A DNA stretch of 64,000 nucleotides, from contig OZ038399.1 in the NCBI GenBank assembly GCA_964036045.1, positions 18,745,670 to 18,809,669 of the forward strand, in the 5' to 3' direction. The notes beneath the pieces were generated by a model. The model made no database searches and had not been told where the DNA came from. It worked only from the letters and a program-made list of their open reading frames with translations. The translations under genes were made by a program, and so were the position numbers. Source of the stretch: Eutreptiella sp. 'Long Island Sound 2002' (lineage: Eukaryota; Euglenozoa; Euglenophyceae; Eutreptiales; Eutreptiaceae). This document shows, piece after piece, positions 14,340 to 26,970 of the stretch (its first letter is position 1; every line of letters begins with the position of its first letter).

Positions 14340-17300
14340 ATCATGATGCACCTTGTTTTGACCAGGGGGTTGAGTGGTCGAGATATGGGCAACACCAATT
14401 TGAAATCGGCATTGTGCGGGCACGTACTGTTCGGTTCAACCTGGAAATAGCGTCACTCGTGTGCAAGGGAGCCTCAACCTCACATTTGCACACACGGGCA
14501 AATTCGGGCAAATTCTCTGCTACACGTGCGGGGTGGTTCGTATGGTACACGAACATCATGATGCACCTTGTTTTGACCAGGGGGTTGAGTGGTCGCGATA
14601 TGGGCAATACCAATTTGGAATGGTCATTGTGCGGGCACGCACTGTTCAGTTCAACCTGAAAATAGCGTCCTTCACGTGCAAGGGAGCCTAAACCTCACAT
14701 TTGCACACACGGGCAAATTCGGGCGAAATCTCTGCTACACGTGCGACGTGGTTCGTATGGTACACGAACAGCATGATGCAGCTTGTTCTGGCCGGAGGGT
14801 TGAGTGGTTGTGATATGGGCAATACCAATTTGAAATGGGCATTGTGCGGGCACGTACTGTGAAGTTCAACCTGAAAATAGCGTCATTCGCGTGCAAGGGA
14901 GCCTGAACCTCACATTTGCAAACACGGGCAAATTCGGGCAAATTCTCTGCTACATGTGGGAGGCCGTTCGTATGGTACACGAACATCATGATGCACCTTG
15001 TTTTGACCAGGGGGTTGAGTGGTCGAGATATGGGCAATACCAATTTGGAATGGTCATTGTGCGGGCACGCACTGTTCAGTTCAACCTGAAAATAGCGTCC
15101 TTCACGTGCAAGGGAGCCTAAACCTCACATTTGCACACACGGGCAAATTCGGGCAAATTCTCTGCTACACGTGCGACGTGGTTCATATGGTACACGAACA
15201 TCATGATGCACCTTGTTTTGGCCGGAGGGTTGAGTGGTTGTGATATGAACAATACCAATTTGAAATGGGCATTGTGCGGGCACGTACTGTTCAGTTCAAC
15301 CTGAAAATAGCGTCACTCGTGTGCAAGGGAGCCTCAACCTCACATTTGCACACACGGGCAAGTTCGGGCAAATTCTCTGCGACATGTGCGAGGTGGTTTG
15401 TATGGTACACGAACATCATGATGCACCTTGTTGTGGCCAGAGTGTTGAGTGGCTGAGATATGGGCAATACCAATTTGAAATGGGCATTGTGCGGGAACGT
15501 ACTGTGAAGTTCAACCTGAAAATAGCGTCACTCGTGTGCAAGGGAGCCTAAACCTCACATTTGCACACACGGGCAAATTCGGGCAAATTCTCTGCTACAC
15601 GTGCGACGTGGTTCGTATGGTACACGAACAGCATGATGCAGCTTGTTGTGGCCAGAGGGTTGAGTGGTTGTGATATGGGCAATACCAATTTGAAATGGGC
15701 ATTCTGCGGGCACGTACTGTGAAGTTCAACCCGAAAATAGCGTCACTCGTGTGCAAGGGAGCCTGAACCTCACATTTGCACACACGGGCGAATTCGGGCA
15801 AATTCTCTGCTACATGTGCGAGGTGGTTCGTATGGTACACGAACATCATGATGCACCTTGTTTTGACCAGGGGGTTGAGTGGTCGAGATATGGGCAATAC
15901 CAATTTGGAATGGTCATTGTGCGGGCACGCACTGTTCAGTTCAACCTGAAAATAGCGTCCTTCACGTGCAAGGGAGCCTAAACCTCACATTTGCACACAC
16001 GGGCAAATTCGGGCAAATTCTCTGCTACACGTGCGACGTGGTCCATATGGTACACGAACATCATGATGCAGCTTGTTCTGGCCGGAGGGTTGAGTGGTTG
16101 TGATATGGGCAATACCAATTTGAAATGGGCATTGTGCGGGCACGTACTGTGAAGTTCAACCTGAAAATAGCGTCCTTCACGTGCAAGGGAGCCTAAACCT
16201 CACATTTGCACACACGGGCAAATTCGGGCAAATTCTCTGCTACACGTGCGATGTGGTTCGTATGGTACACGAACAGCATGATGCAGCTTGTTCTGGCCGG
16301 AGGGTTGAGTGGTTGTGATATGGGCAATACCAATTTGAAATGGGCATTGTGCGGGCACGTACTGTGAAGTTCAACCTGAAAATAGCGTCCTTCACGTGCA
16401 AGGGAGCCTAAACCTCACATTTGCACACACGGGCAAATTCGGTCAAATTCTCTGCTACACGTGCGACGTGGTTCGTATGGTACACGAACATCATGATGCA
16501 CCTTGTTTTGACCAGGGGGTTGAGTGGTCGAGATATGGGCAACACCAATTTGAAATCGGCATTGTGCGGGCACGTACTGTTCGGTTCAACCTGGAAATAA
16601 GGTTATTCGCGTGCAAGGGAGCCTGAACCTCACATTGGCACACACGGGCAAATTCGGGCAAATTCTCTGCTACACGTGCGGGGTGGTTGGTATGGTACAC
16701 GAACATCATGATGCACCTTGTTTTGACCAGGGGGTTGAGTGGTCGCGATATGGGCAATACCAATTTGGAATGGTCATTGTGCGGGCACGCACTGTTCAGT
16801 TCAACCTGAAAATAGCGTCCTTCACGTGCAAGGGAGCCTAAACCTCACATTTGCACACACAGGCAAATTCGGGCAAATTCTCTGCTACACGTGCGACGTG
16901 GTTCGTATGGTACACGAACAGCATGATGCAGCTTGTTCTGGCCGGAGGGTTGAGTGGTTGTGATATGGGCAATACCAATTTGAAATGGGCATTGTGCGGG
17001 CACGTACTGTGAAGTTCAACCTGAAAATAGCGTCATTCGCGTGCAAGGGAGCCTGAACCTCACATTTGCAAACACGGGCAAATTCGGGCAAATTCTCTGC
17101 TACATGTGGGAGGTGGTTCGTATGGTACACGAACATCATGATGCACCTTGTTTTGACCAGGGGGTTGAGTGGTCGAGATATGGGCAATACCAATTTGGAA
17201 TGGTCATTGTGCGGGCACGCACTGTTCAGTTCAACCTGAAAATAGTGTCCTTCACGTGCAAGGGAGCCTAAACCTCACATTTGCACACACGGGCAAATTC

Positions 17301-17700
17301 GGGCAAATTCTCTGCTACACGTGCGACGTGGTTCATATGGTACACGAACATCATGATGCACCTTGTTTTGGCCGGAGGGTTGAGTGGTTGTGATATGAAC
17401 AATACCAATTTGAAATGGGCATTGTGCGGGCACGTACTGTTCAGTTCAACCTGAAAATAGCGTCACTCGTGTGCAAGGGAGCCTCAACCTCACATTTGCA
17501 CACACGGGCAAGTTCGGGCAAATTCTCTGCTACATGTGCGAGGTGGTTCGTATGGTACACGAACATCATGATGCACCTTGTTGTGGCCAGAGTGTTGAGT
17601 GGCTGAGATATGGGCAATACCAATTTGAAATGGGCATTGTGCGGGAACGTACTGTGAAGTTCAACCTGAAAATAGCGTCACTCGTGTGCAAGGGAGCCTG
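14340..17700. repeat. ~2150-bp-spaced duplicated satellite block
   Basis: Monomers from about 14340 to 15550 recur about 2150 bp (10 monomers) downstream at about 16490-17700 with shared rare variants. Examples are gatatgaacaatacc, ttgcaaacacgggc, atgtgggaggt and gcgggaacgtactg. A shorter related stretch appears again from about 18500 to 19130. This shows block-wise amplification in the array rather than monomer-by-monomer turnover only. Confidence 0.7.
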
Positions 17701-20149
17701 AACCTCACATTTGCACACACGGGCAAATTCGGGCAAATTCTCTGCTACACGTGCGACGTGGTCCATATGGTACACGAACATCATGATGCGGCTTGTTCTG
17801 GCCGGAGGGTTGAGTGGTTGTGATATGGGCAATACCAATTTGAAATGGGCATTGTGCGGGCACGTACTGTGAAGTTCAACCTGAAAATAGCGTCACTCGT
17901 GTGCAAGGGAGCCTGAACCTCACATTTGCACACACGGGCAAATTCGGGCAAATTCTCTGCTACACGTGCGACGTGGTCCATATGGTACACGAACATCATG
18001 ATGCAGCTTGTTCTGGCCGGAGGGTTGAGTGGTCGAGATATGGGCAATACCAATTTGAAATGGGCATTGTGCGGGCACGTACTGTGAAGTTCAACCTGAA
18101 AATAGCGTCACTCGTGTGCAAGGGAGCCTGAACCTCACATTTGCACACACGGGCAAATTCGGGTAAATTCTCTGCTACACGTGCGAGGTGGTCCGTATGG
18201 TACACGAACATCATGATGCAGCTTGTTCTGGCCGGAGGGTTGAGTGGTCGAGATATGGGCAATACCAATTTGAAATGGGCATTGTGCGGGCACGTACTGT
18301 GAAGTTCAACCCGAAAATAGCGTCACTCGTGTGCAAGGGAGCCTGAACCTCACATTTGCACACACGGGCAAATTCGGGAAAATTCTCTGCTACATGTGCG
18401 AGGTGGTTCGTATGGTACACGAACATCATGATGCACCTTGTTTTGACCAGGGGGTTTAGTTGTCGAGATATGGGCAATACCAATTTGAAATCGGCATTGT
18501 GCGGGCACGTACTGTTCGGTTCAACCTGGAAATAAGGTTATTCGCGTGCAAGGGAGCCTGAACCTCACATTTGCGCACACGGGCAAATTCGGGCAAATTC
18601 TCTGCTACACGTGCGGGGTGGTTCGTATGGTACACGAACATCATGATGCACCTTGTTTTGACCAGGGGGTTGAGTGGTCGCGATATGGGCAATACCAATT
18701 TGGAATGGTCATTGTGCGGGCACGCACTGTTCAGTTCAACCTGAAAATAGCGTCCTTCACGTGCAAGGGAGCCTAAACCTCACATTTGCACACACGGGCA
18801 AATTCGGGCGAAATCTCTGCTACACGTGCGACGTGGTTCGTATGGTACACGAACAGCATGATGCAGCTTGTTCTGGCCGGAGGGTTGAGTGGTTGTGATA
18901 TGGGCAATACCAATTTGAAATGGGCATTGTGCGGGCACGTACTGTGAAGTTCAACCTGAAAATAGCGTCATTCGCGTGCAAGGGAGCCTGAACCTCACAT
19001 TTGCACACACGGGCAAATTCGGGCAAATTCTCTGCTACATGTGGGAGGTGGTTCGTATGGTACACGAACATCATGATGCACCTTGTTTTGACCAGGGGGT
19101 TGAGTGGTCGAGATATGGGCAATACCAATTTGAAATGGTCATTGTGCGGGCACGCACTGTTCAGTTCAACCTGAAAATAGCGTCCTTCACGTGCAAGGGA
19201 GCCTAAACCTCACATTTGCACACACGGGCAAATTCGGGCAAATTCTCTGCTACACGTGCGACGTGGTTCGTATGGTACACGAACAGCATGATGCAGCTTG
19301 TTCTGGCCGGAGGGTTGAGTGGTTGTGATATGGGCAATACCAATTTGAAATGGGCATTGTGCGGGCACGTACTGTGAAGTTCAACCTGAAAATAGCGTCA
19401 TTCGCGTGCAAGGGAGCCTAAAGCCCAGATTTGCGCACACGGGCAAATTCGGGCGAATTCTCTGCTACACGTGCGATGTGGTTCGTATGGTACACGAACA
19501 ACATGCTGCAGCTTGGTCTGGCCAGAGGGTTAAGTGGTCGAGATATGGGCAATACCAATTTGAAATCGGCATTGTGCGGGCACGTACTGTTCCGTTCAAC
19601 CTGAAAATAGCGTCCTTCGCGTGCAAGGGAGCCTAAACCTCACATTTGCGCACACGGGCAAATTCGGGCAGATTCTCTGCTACACGTGCGGGGTGGTTTG
19701 TATGGTACACGAACATCATGATGCACCTTGTTTTGGCCAGAGGGTTGAGTGGTCGAGATATGGGCAATACCAATTTGAAATGGTCATTGTGCGGGCACGC
19801 ACTCTTCAGTTCAACCTGAAAATAGCGTCCTTCGCGTGCAAGGGAGCCTAAACCTCACATTTGCACACACGGGCAAATTCGGGCTAATTCTCTGCTACAC
19901 GTGCGACGTGGTTCGTATGGTACACGAACAGCATGATGCAGCTTGTTCTGGCCAGAGGGTTGAGTGGTCGCGATATGGGCAACACCAATTTGAAATGGTC
20001 ATTGTGCGGGCACGCACTGTTCAGTTCAACCTGAAAATAGCGTCCTTCGCGTGCAAGGGAGCCTAAACCTCACATTTGCACACACGGGCAAATTCGGGCA
20101 AATTCTCTGCTACACGTGCGGGGTGGTTCGTATGGTACACGAACATCAT

Positions 20150-23100
20150 GATGCACCTTGTTTTAACCAGGGGGTTGAGTGGTCGAGATATGGGCAATAC
20201 CAATTTGAAATGGTCATTGTGCGGGCACGCACTGTTCAGTTCAACCTGAAAATAGCGTCACTCGTGTGCAAGGGAGCCTGAACCTCACATTTGCACACAC
20301 GGGCAAATTCGGGCAAATTCTCTGCTACAGGTGCGACGTGGTTCGTATGGTACACGAACAGCATGATGCAGCTTGTTCTGGCCAGAGGGTTGGGTGGTCG
20401 CGATATGGGCAATACCAAATTGAAACGGGTATTGTGCGGGCACGTACTATTCAGTTCAACCTGAAAATAGCGTCCTTCCCGTGCAAGGGAGCCTAAACCT
20501 CACATTTGCACACACGGGCAAATTCGGGCAAATTCTCTGCTACAGGTGCGATGTGGTTCGTATGGTACACGAACATCATGATGCAGCTTTGTCTGGCCTG
20601 AGGGTTGAGTGGTCGAGATATGGGCAGTACCAATTTGAAATGGTCATTGTGCGGGCACGCACTGTTCAGTTCAACCTGAAAATAGCGTCATTCGCGTGCA
20701 AGGGAGCCTAAAGCCCAGATTTGCGCACACAGGCAAATTCTCTGCTACACGTGCGACGTGGTTCGTATGGTACACGAATAGCATGATGCAGCTTGTTGTG
20801 GCCAGAGGGTTGAGTGGTTGTGATATGGGCAATACCAATTTGAAATGGGCATTGTGCGGGCACGTACTGTGAAGTTCAACGTGAAAATAGCGTCATTCGC
20901 GTGCAAGGGAGCCTAAAGCCCAGTTTTGCGCACACGGGCAAATTTTCTGCTACACGTGCGACGTGGTTCGTATGGTACACGATTAGCATGATGCAGCTTG
21001 TTGTGGCCAGAGGGTTGAGTGGTTGAGATATGGGCAATACCAAATTGAAACGGATATTGTGCGGGCACGTACTGTTCGGTTCAACCTGAAAATAGCGTCA
21101 CTCGTGTGCAAGGGAGCCTGAACCTCACATTTGCACACACGGGCGAATTCGGGCAAATTCTCTGCTACACGTGCCACGTCGTTCATATGGTACACGAATA
21201 GCATGATGCAGCTTGTTGTGGCCAGAGGGTTGAGTGGTCGAGATATTGGCAATACCAATTTGAAATGGTCATTGTGCGGGCACGTACTGTTCAGTTCAAC
21301 CTGAAAATAGCGTCCTTCGCGTGCAAGGGAGCCTAAACCTCACATTTGCACACACGGGCAAATTCGGGCAAATTCTCTGCTACACGTGCGACGTGGTTCA
21401 TATGGTACACTAACAGCATGATGCACCTTGTTCTGGCCGGAGGGTTGAGTGGTTGTGATATGGGCAATACCAATTTGAAATGGGCATTGTGCGGGCACGT
21501 ACTGTGAAGTTCAACCTGAACGTAGCGTCGTTCACCTGCAAGGGAGCCTAAACCTCACATTTGCAAACACGGGCAAATTCGGGCAAACTTCTGCTACACG
21601 TGCGACGTGGTTCATATGGTACACGAATAGCATGATGCAGCTTGTTGTGGCCAGAGGGTTGAGTGGTTGAGATATCGGCAATACCAAATTGAAACGGGTA
21701 TTGTGCCCGCACGTACTGTTCAGTTCAACCTGAAAATAGCGTCACTCGTGTGCAAGGGAGCCTGAACCTCACATTTGCACACACGGGCAAATTCGGGCAA
21801 ATTCTCTGCTACACGTGCGACGTGGTTCATATGGTACACGAATAGCATGATGCAGCTTGTTGTGGCCAGAGGGTTGAGTGGTTGAGATATGGGCAATACC
21901 AATTTGAAATGGTCATTGTGCGGGCACGTACTGTTCAGTTCAATCTGAAAATAGCGTCCTTCGCGTGCAAGGGAGCCTAAACCTCACATTTGCACACACG
22001 GGCGAATTCGGGCAAATTCTCTGCTACACGTGCGACGTGGTTCGTACGGTACACGAACAGCATGATGCACCTTGTTTTGACCAGGGGGTTGAGTGGTCGA
22101 GATATGGGCAATACCAATTTGGAATGGTCATTGTGCGGGCACGCACTGTTCAGTTCAACCTGAAAATAGCGTCCTTCACGTGCAAGGGAGCCTAAACCTC
22201 ACATTTGCACACACGGGCAGATTCGGGCAAATTCTCTGCTACACGTGCGACGTGGTTCATATGGTACACGAATAGCATGATGCAGCGTGTTGTGGCCAGA
22301 GGGTTGAGTGGTCGAGATATGGGCAATACCAATTTGGAATGGTCATTGTGCGGGCACGCACTGTTCAGTTCAACCTGAAAATAGCGTCCTTCACGTGCAA
22401 GGGAGCCTAAACCTCACATTTGCACACACGGGCAAATTCGGGCAAATTCTCTGCTACATGTGCGAGGTGGTTCGTATGGTACACGAACATCATGATGCAC
22501 CTTGTTTTAACCAGGGGGTTGAGTGGTCGAGATATGGGCAATACCAATTTGAAATGGTCATTGTGCGGGCACGCACTGTTCAGTTCAACCCGAAAATAGC
22601 GTCACTCGTGTGCAAGGGAGCCTGAACCTCACATTTGCACACACGGGCAAATTCGGGCAAATTCTCTGCTACAGGTGCGACGTGGTTCGTATGGTACACG
22701 AACAGCATGATGCAGCTTGTTCTGGCCAGAGGGTTGGGTGGTCGCGATATGGGCAATACCAAATTGAAACGGGTATTGTGCGGGCACGTACTATTCAGTT
22801 CAACCTGAAAATAGCGTCCTTCCCGTGCAAGGGAGCCTAAACCTCACATTTGCACACACGGGCAAATTCGGGCAAATTCTCTGCTACAGGTGCGATGTGG
22901 TTCGTATGGTACACGAACATCATGATGCAGCTTTGTCTGGCCTGAGGGTTGAGTGGTCGAGATATGGGCAGTACCAATTTGAAATGGTCATTGTGCGAGC
23001 ACGCACTGTTCAGTTCAACCTGAAAATAGCGTCATTCGCGCGCAAGGGAGCCTAAAGCCCAGATTTGCGCACACAGGCAAATTCTCTGCTACACGTGCGA

Positions 23101-26100
23101 CGTGGTTCGTATGGTACACGAATAGCATGATGCAGCTTGTTGTGGCCAGAGGGTTGAGTGGTTGTGATATGGGCAATACCAATTTGAAATGGGCATTGTG
23201 CGGGCACGTACTTTGAAGTTCAACGTGAAAATAGCGTCATTCGCGTGCAAGGGAGCCTAAAGCCCAGTTTTGCGCACACGGGCAAATTTTCTGCTACACG
23301 TGCGACGTGGTTCGTATGGTACACGATTAGCATGATGCAGCTTGTTGTGGCCAGAGGGTTGAGTGGTTGAGATATGGGCAATACCAAATTGAAACGGATA
23401 TTGTGCGGGCACGTACTGTTCGGTTCAACCTGAAAATAGCGTCACTCGTGTGCAAGGGAGCCTGAACCTCACATTTGCACACACGGGCGAATTCGGGCAA
23501 ATTCTCTGCTACACGTGCCACGTGGTTCATATGGTACACGAATAGCATGATGCAGCTTGTTGTGGCCAGAGGGTTGAGTGGTCGAGATATTGGCAATACC
23601 AATTTGAAATGGTCATTGTGCGGGCACGTACTGTTCAGTTCAACCTGAAAATAGCGTCCTTCGCGTGCAAGGGAGCCTAAACCTCACATTTGCACACACG
23701 GGCAAATTCGGGCAAATTCTCTGCTACACGTGCGACGTGGTTCATATGGTACACTAACAGCATGATGCACCTTGTTCTGGCCGGAGGGTTGAGTGGTTGT
23801 GATATGGGCAATACCAATTTGAAATGGGCATTGTGCGGGCACGTACTGTGAAGTTCAACCTGAACGTAGCGTCGTTCACCTGCAAGGGAGCCTAAACCTC
23901 ACATTTGCAAACACGGGCAAATTCGGGCAAACTTCTGCTACACGTGCGACGTGGTTCATATGGTACACGAATAGCATGATGCAGCTTGTTGTGGCCAGAG
24001 GGTTGAGTGGTTGAGATATCGGCAATACCAAATTGAAACGGGTATTGTGCCCGCACGTACTGTTCAGTTCAAACTGAAAATAGCGTCACTCGTGTGCAAG
24101 GGAGCCTGAACCTCACATTTGCACACACGGGCAAATTCGGGCAAATTCTCTGCTACACGTGCGACGTGGTTCATATGGTACACGAATAGCATGATGCAGC
24201 TTGTTGTGGCCAGAGGGTTGAGTGGTTGAGATATGGGCAATACCAATTTGAAATGGTCATTGTGCGGGCACGTACTGTTCAGTTCAATCTGAAAATAGCG
24301 TCACTCAAGTGCAAGGGAGCCTAAACCTCACATTTGCACACACGGGCGAATTCGGGCAAATTCTCTGCTACACGTGCGACGTGGTTCGTACGGTACACGA
24401 ACAGCATGATGCACCTTGTTTTGACCAGGGGGTTGAGTGGTCGAGATATGGGCAATACCAATTTGGAATGGTCATTGTGCGGGCACGCACTGTTCAGTTC
24501 AACCTGAAAATAGCGTCCTTCACGTGCAAGGGAGCCTAAACCTCACATTTGCACACACGGGCAGATTCGGGCAAATTCTCTGCTACACGTGCGACGTGGT
24601 TCATATGGTACACGAATAGCATGATGCAGCGTGTTGTGGCCAGAGGGTTGAGTGGTCGAGATATCGGCAATACCAATTTGGAATGGTCATTGTGCGGGCA
24701 CGCACTGTTCAGTTCAACCTGAAAATAGCGTCCTTCACGTGCAAGGGAGCCTAAACCTCACATTTTCACACACGGGCAAATTCGGGCAAATTCTCTGCTA
24801 CATGTGCGAGGTGGTTCGTATGGTACACGAACATCATGATGCACCTTGTTTTAACCAGGGGGTTGAGTGGTCGAGATATGGGCAATACCAATTTGAAATG
24901 GTCATTGTGCGGGCACGCACTGTTCAGTTCAACCCGAAAATAGCGTCACTCGTGTGCAAGGGAGCCTGAACCTCACATTTGCACACACGGGCAAATTCGG
25001 GCAAATTCTCTGCTACAGGTGCGACGTGGTTCGTATGGTACACGAACAGCATGATGCAGCTTGTTCTGGCCAGAGGGTTGGGTGGTCGCGATATGGGCAA
25101 TACCAAATTGAAACGGGTATTGTGCGGGCACGTACTATTCAGTTCAACCTGAAAATAGCGTCCTTCCCGTGCAAGGGAGCCTAAACCTCACATTTGCACA
25201 CACGGGCAAATTCGGGCAAATTCTCTGCTACAGGTGCGATGTGGTTCGTATGGTACACGAACATCATGATGCAGCTTTGTCTGGCCTGAGGGTTGAGTGG
25301 TCGAGATATGGGCAGTACCAATTTGAAATGGTCATTGTGCGAGCACGCACTGTTCAGTTCAACCTGAAAATAGCGTCATTCGCGCGCAAGGGAGCCTAAA
25401 GCCCAGATTTGCGCACACAGGCAAATTCTCTGCTACACGTGCGACGTGGTTCGTATGGTACACGATTAGCATGATGCAGCTTGTTGTGGCCAGAGGGTTG
25501 AGTGGTTGAGATATGGGCAATACCAAATTGAAACGGATATTGTGCGGGCACGTACTGTTCGGTTCAACCTGAAAATAGCGTCACTCGTGTGCAAGGGAGC
25601 CTGAACCTCACATTTGCACACACGGGCAAATTCGGGCAAATTCTCTGCTACACGTGCCACGTGGTTCATATGGTACACGAATAGCATGATGCAGCTTGTT
25701 GTGGCCAGAGGGTTGAGTGGTCGAGATATTGGCAATACCAATTTGAAATGGTCATTGTGCGGGCACGTACTGTTCAGTTCAACCTGAAAATAGCGTCCTT
25801 CGCGTGCAAGGGAGCCTAAACCTCACATTTGCACACACGGGCAAATTCGGGCAAATTCTCTGCTACACGTGCGACGTGGTTCATATGGTACACTAACAGC
25901 ATGATGCACCTTGTTCTGGCCGGAGGGTTGAGTGGTTGTGATATGGGCAATACCAATTTGAAATGGGCATTGTGCGGGCACGTACTGTGAAGTTCAACCT
26001 GAACGTAGCGTCGTTCACCTGCAAGGGAGCCTAAACCTCACATTTGCAAACACGGGCAAATTCGGGCAAACTTCTGCTACACGTGCGACGTGGTTCATAT

Positions 26101-26970
26101 GGTACACGAATAGCATGATGCAGCTTGTTGTGGCCAGAGGGTTGAGTGGTTGAGATATCGGCAATACCAAATTGAAACGGGTATTGTGCCCGCACGTACT
26201 GTTCAGTTCAAACTGAAAATAGCGTCACTCGTGTGCAAGGGAGCCTGAACCTCACATTTGCACACACGGGCAAATTCGGGCAAATTCTCTGCTACACGTG
26301 CGACGTGGTTCATATGGTACACGAATAGCATGATGCAGCTTGTTGTGGCCAGAGGGTTGAGTGGTTGAGATATGGGCAATACCAATTTGAAATGGTCATT
26401 GTGCGGGCACGTACTGTTCAGTTCAATCTGAAAATAGCGTCACTCAAGTGCAAGGGAGCCTAAACCTCACATTTGCACACACGGGCGAATTCGGGCAAAT
26501 TCTCTGCTACACGTGCGACGTGGTTCGTACGGTACACGAACAGCATGATGCACCTTGTTTTGACCAGGGGGTTGAGTGGTCGAGATATGGGCAATACCAA
26601 TTTGGAATGGTCATTGTGCGGGCACGCACTGTTCAGTTCAACCTGAAAATAGCGTCCTTCACGTGCAAGGGAGCCTAAACCTCACATTTGCACACACGGG
26701 CAGATTCGGGCAAATTCTCTGCTACACGTGCGACGTGGTTCATATGGTACACGAATAGCATGATGCAGCGTGTTGTGGCCAGAGGGTTGAGTGGTCGAGA
26801 TATGGGCAATACCAATTTGGAATGGTCATTGTGCGGGCACGCACTGTTCAGTTCAACCTGAAAATAGCGTCCTTCACGTGCAAGGGAGCCTAAACCTCAC
26901 ATTTTCACACACGGGCAAATTCGGGCAAATTCTCTGCTACATGTGCGAGGTGGTTCGTATGGTACACGAA
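20150..26970. repeat. Higher-order repeat of ~2344 bp, nearly three copies
   Basis: An 11-monomer block repeats with a 2344-bp period: matching monomers start at 20266, 22610 and 24954. The block carries diagnostic oddities in fixed order: ctttgtctggcctgag, two monomers with a 10-base loss in the doubled cgggcaaatt, a monomer with gcaaacttctgc, and gtgcccgcacgtac. The third copy is shorter: spacing drops from 2344 to 2139 bp between 25399 and 25466, so one ~205-bp monomer has been lost. The block length is 2344 rather than 2365 because of these internal truncated monomers. Outer boundaries are approximate. Confidence 0.85.
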
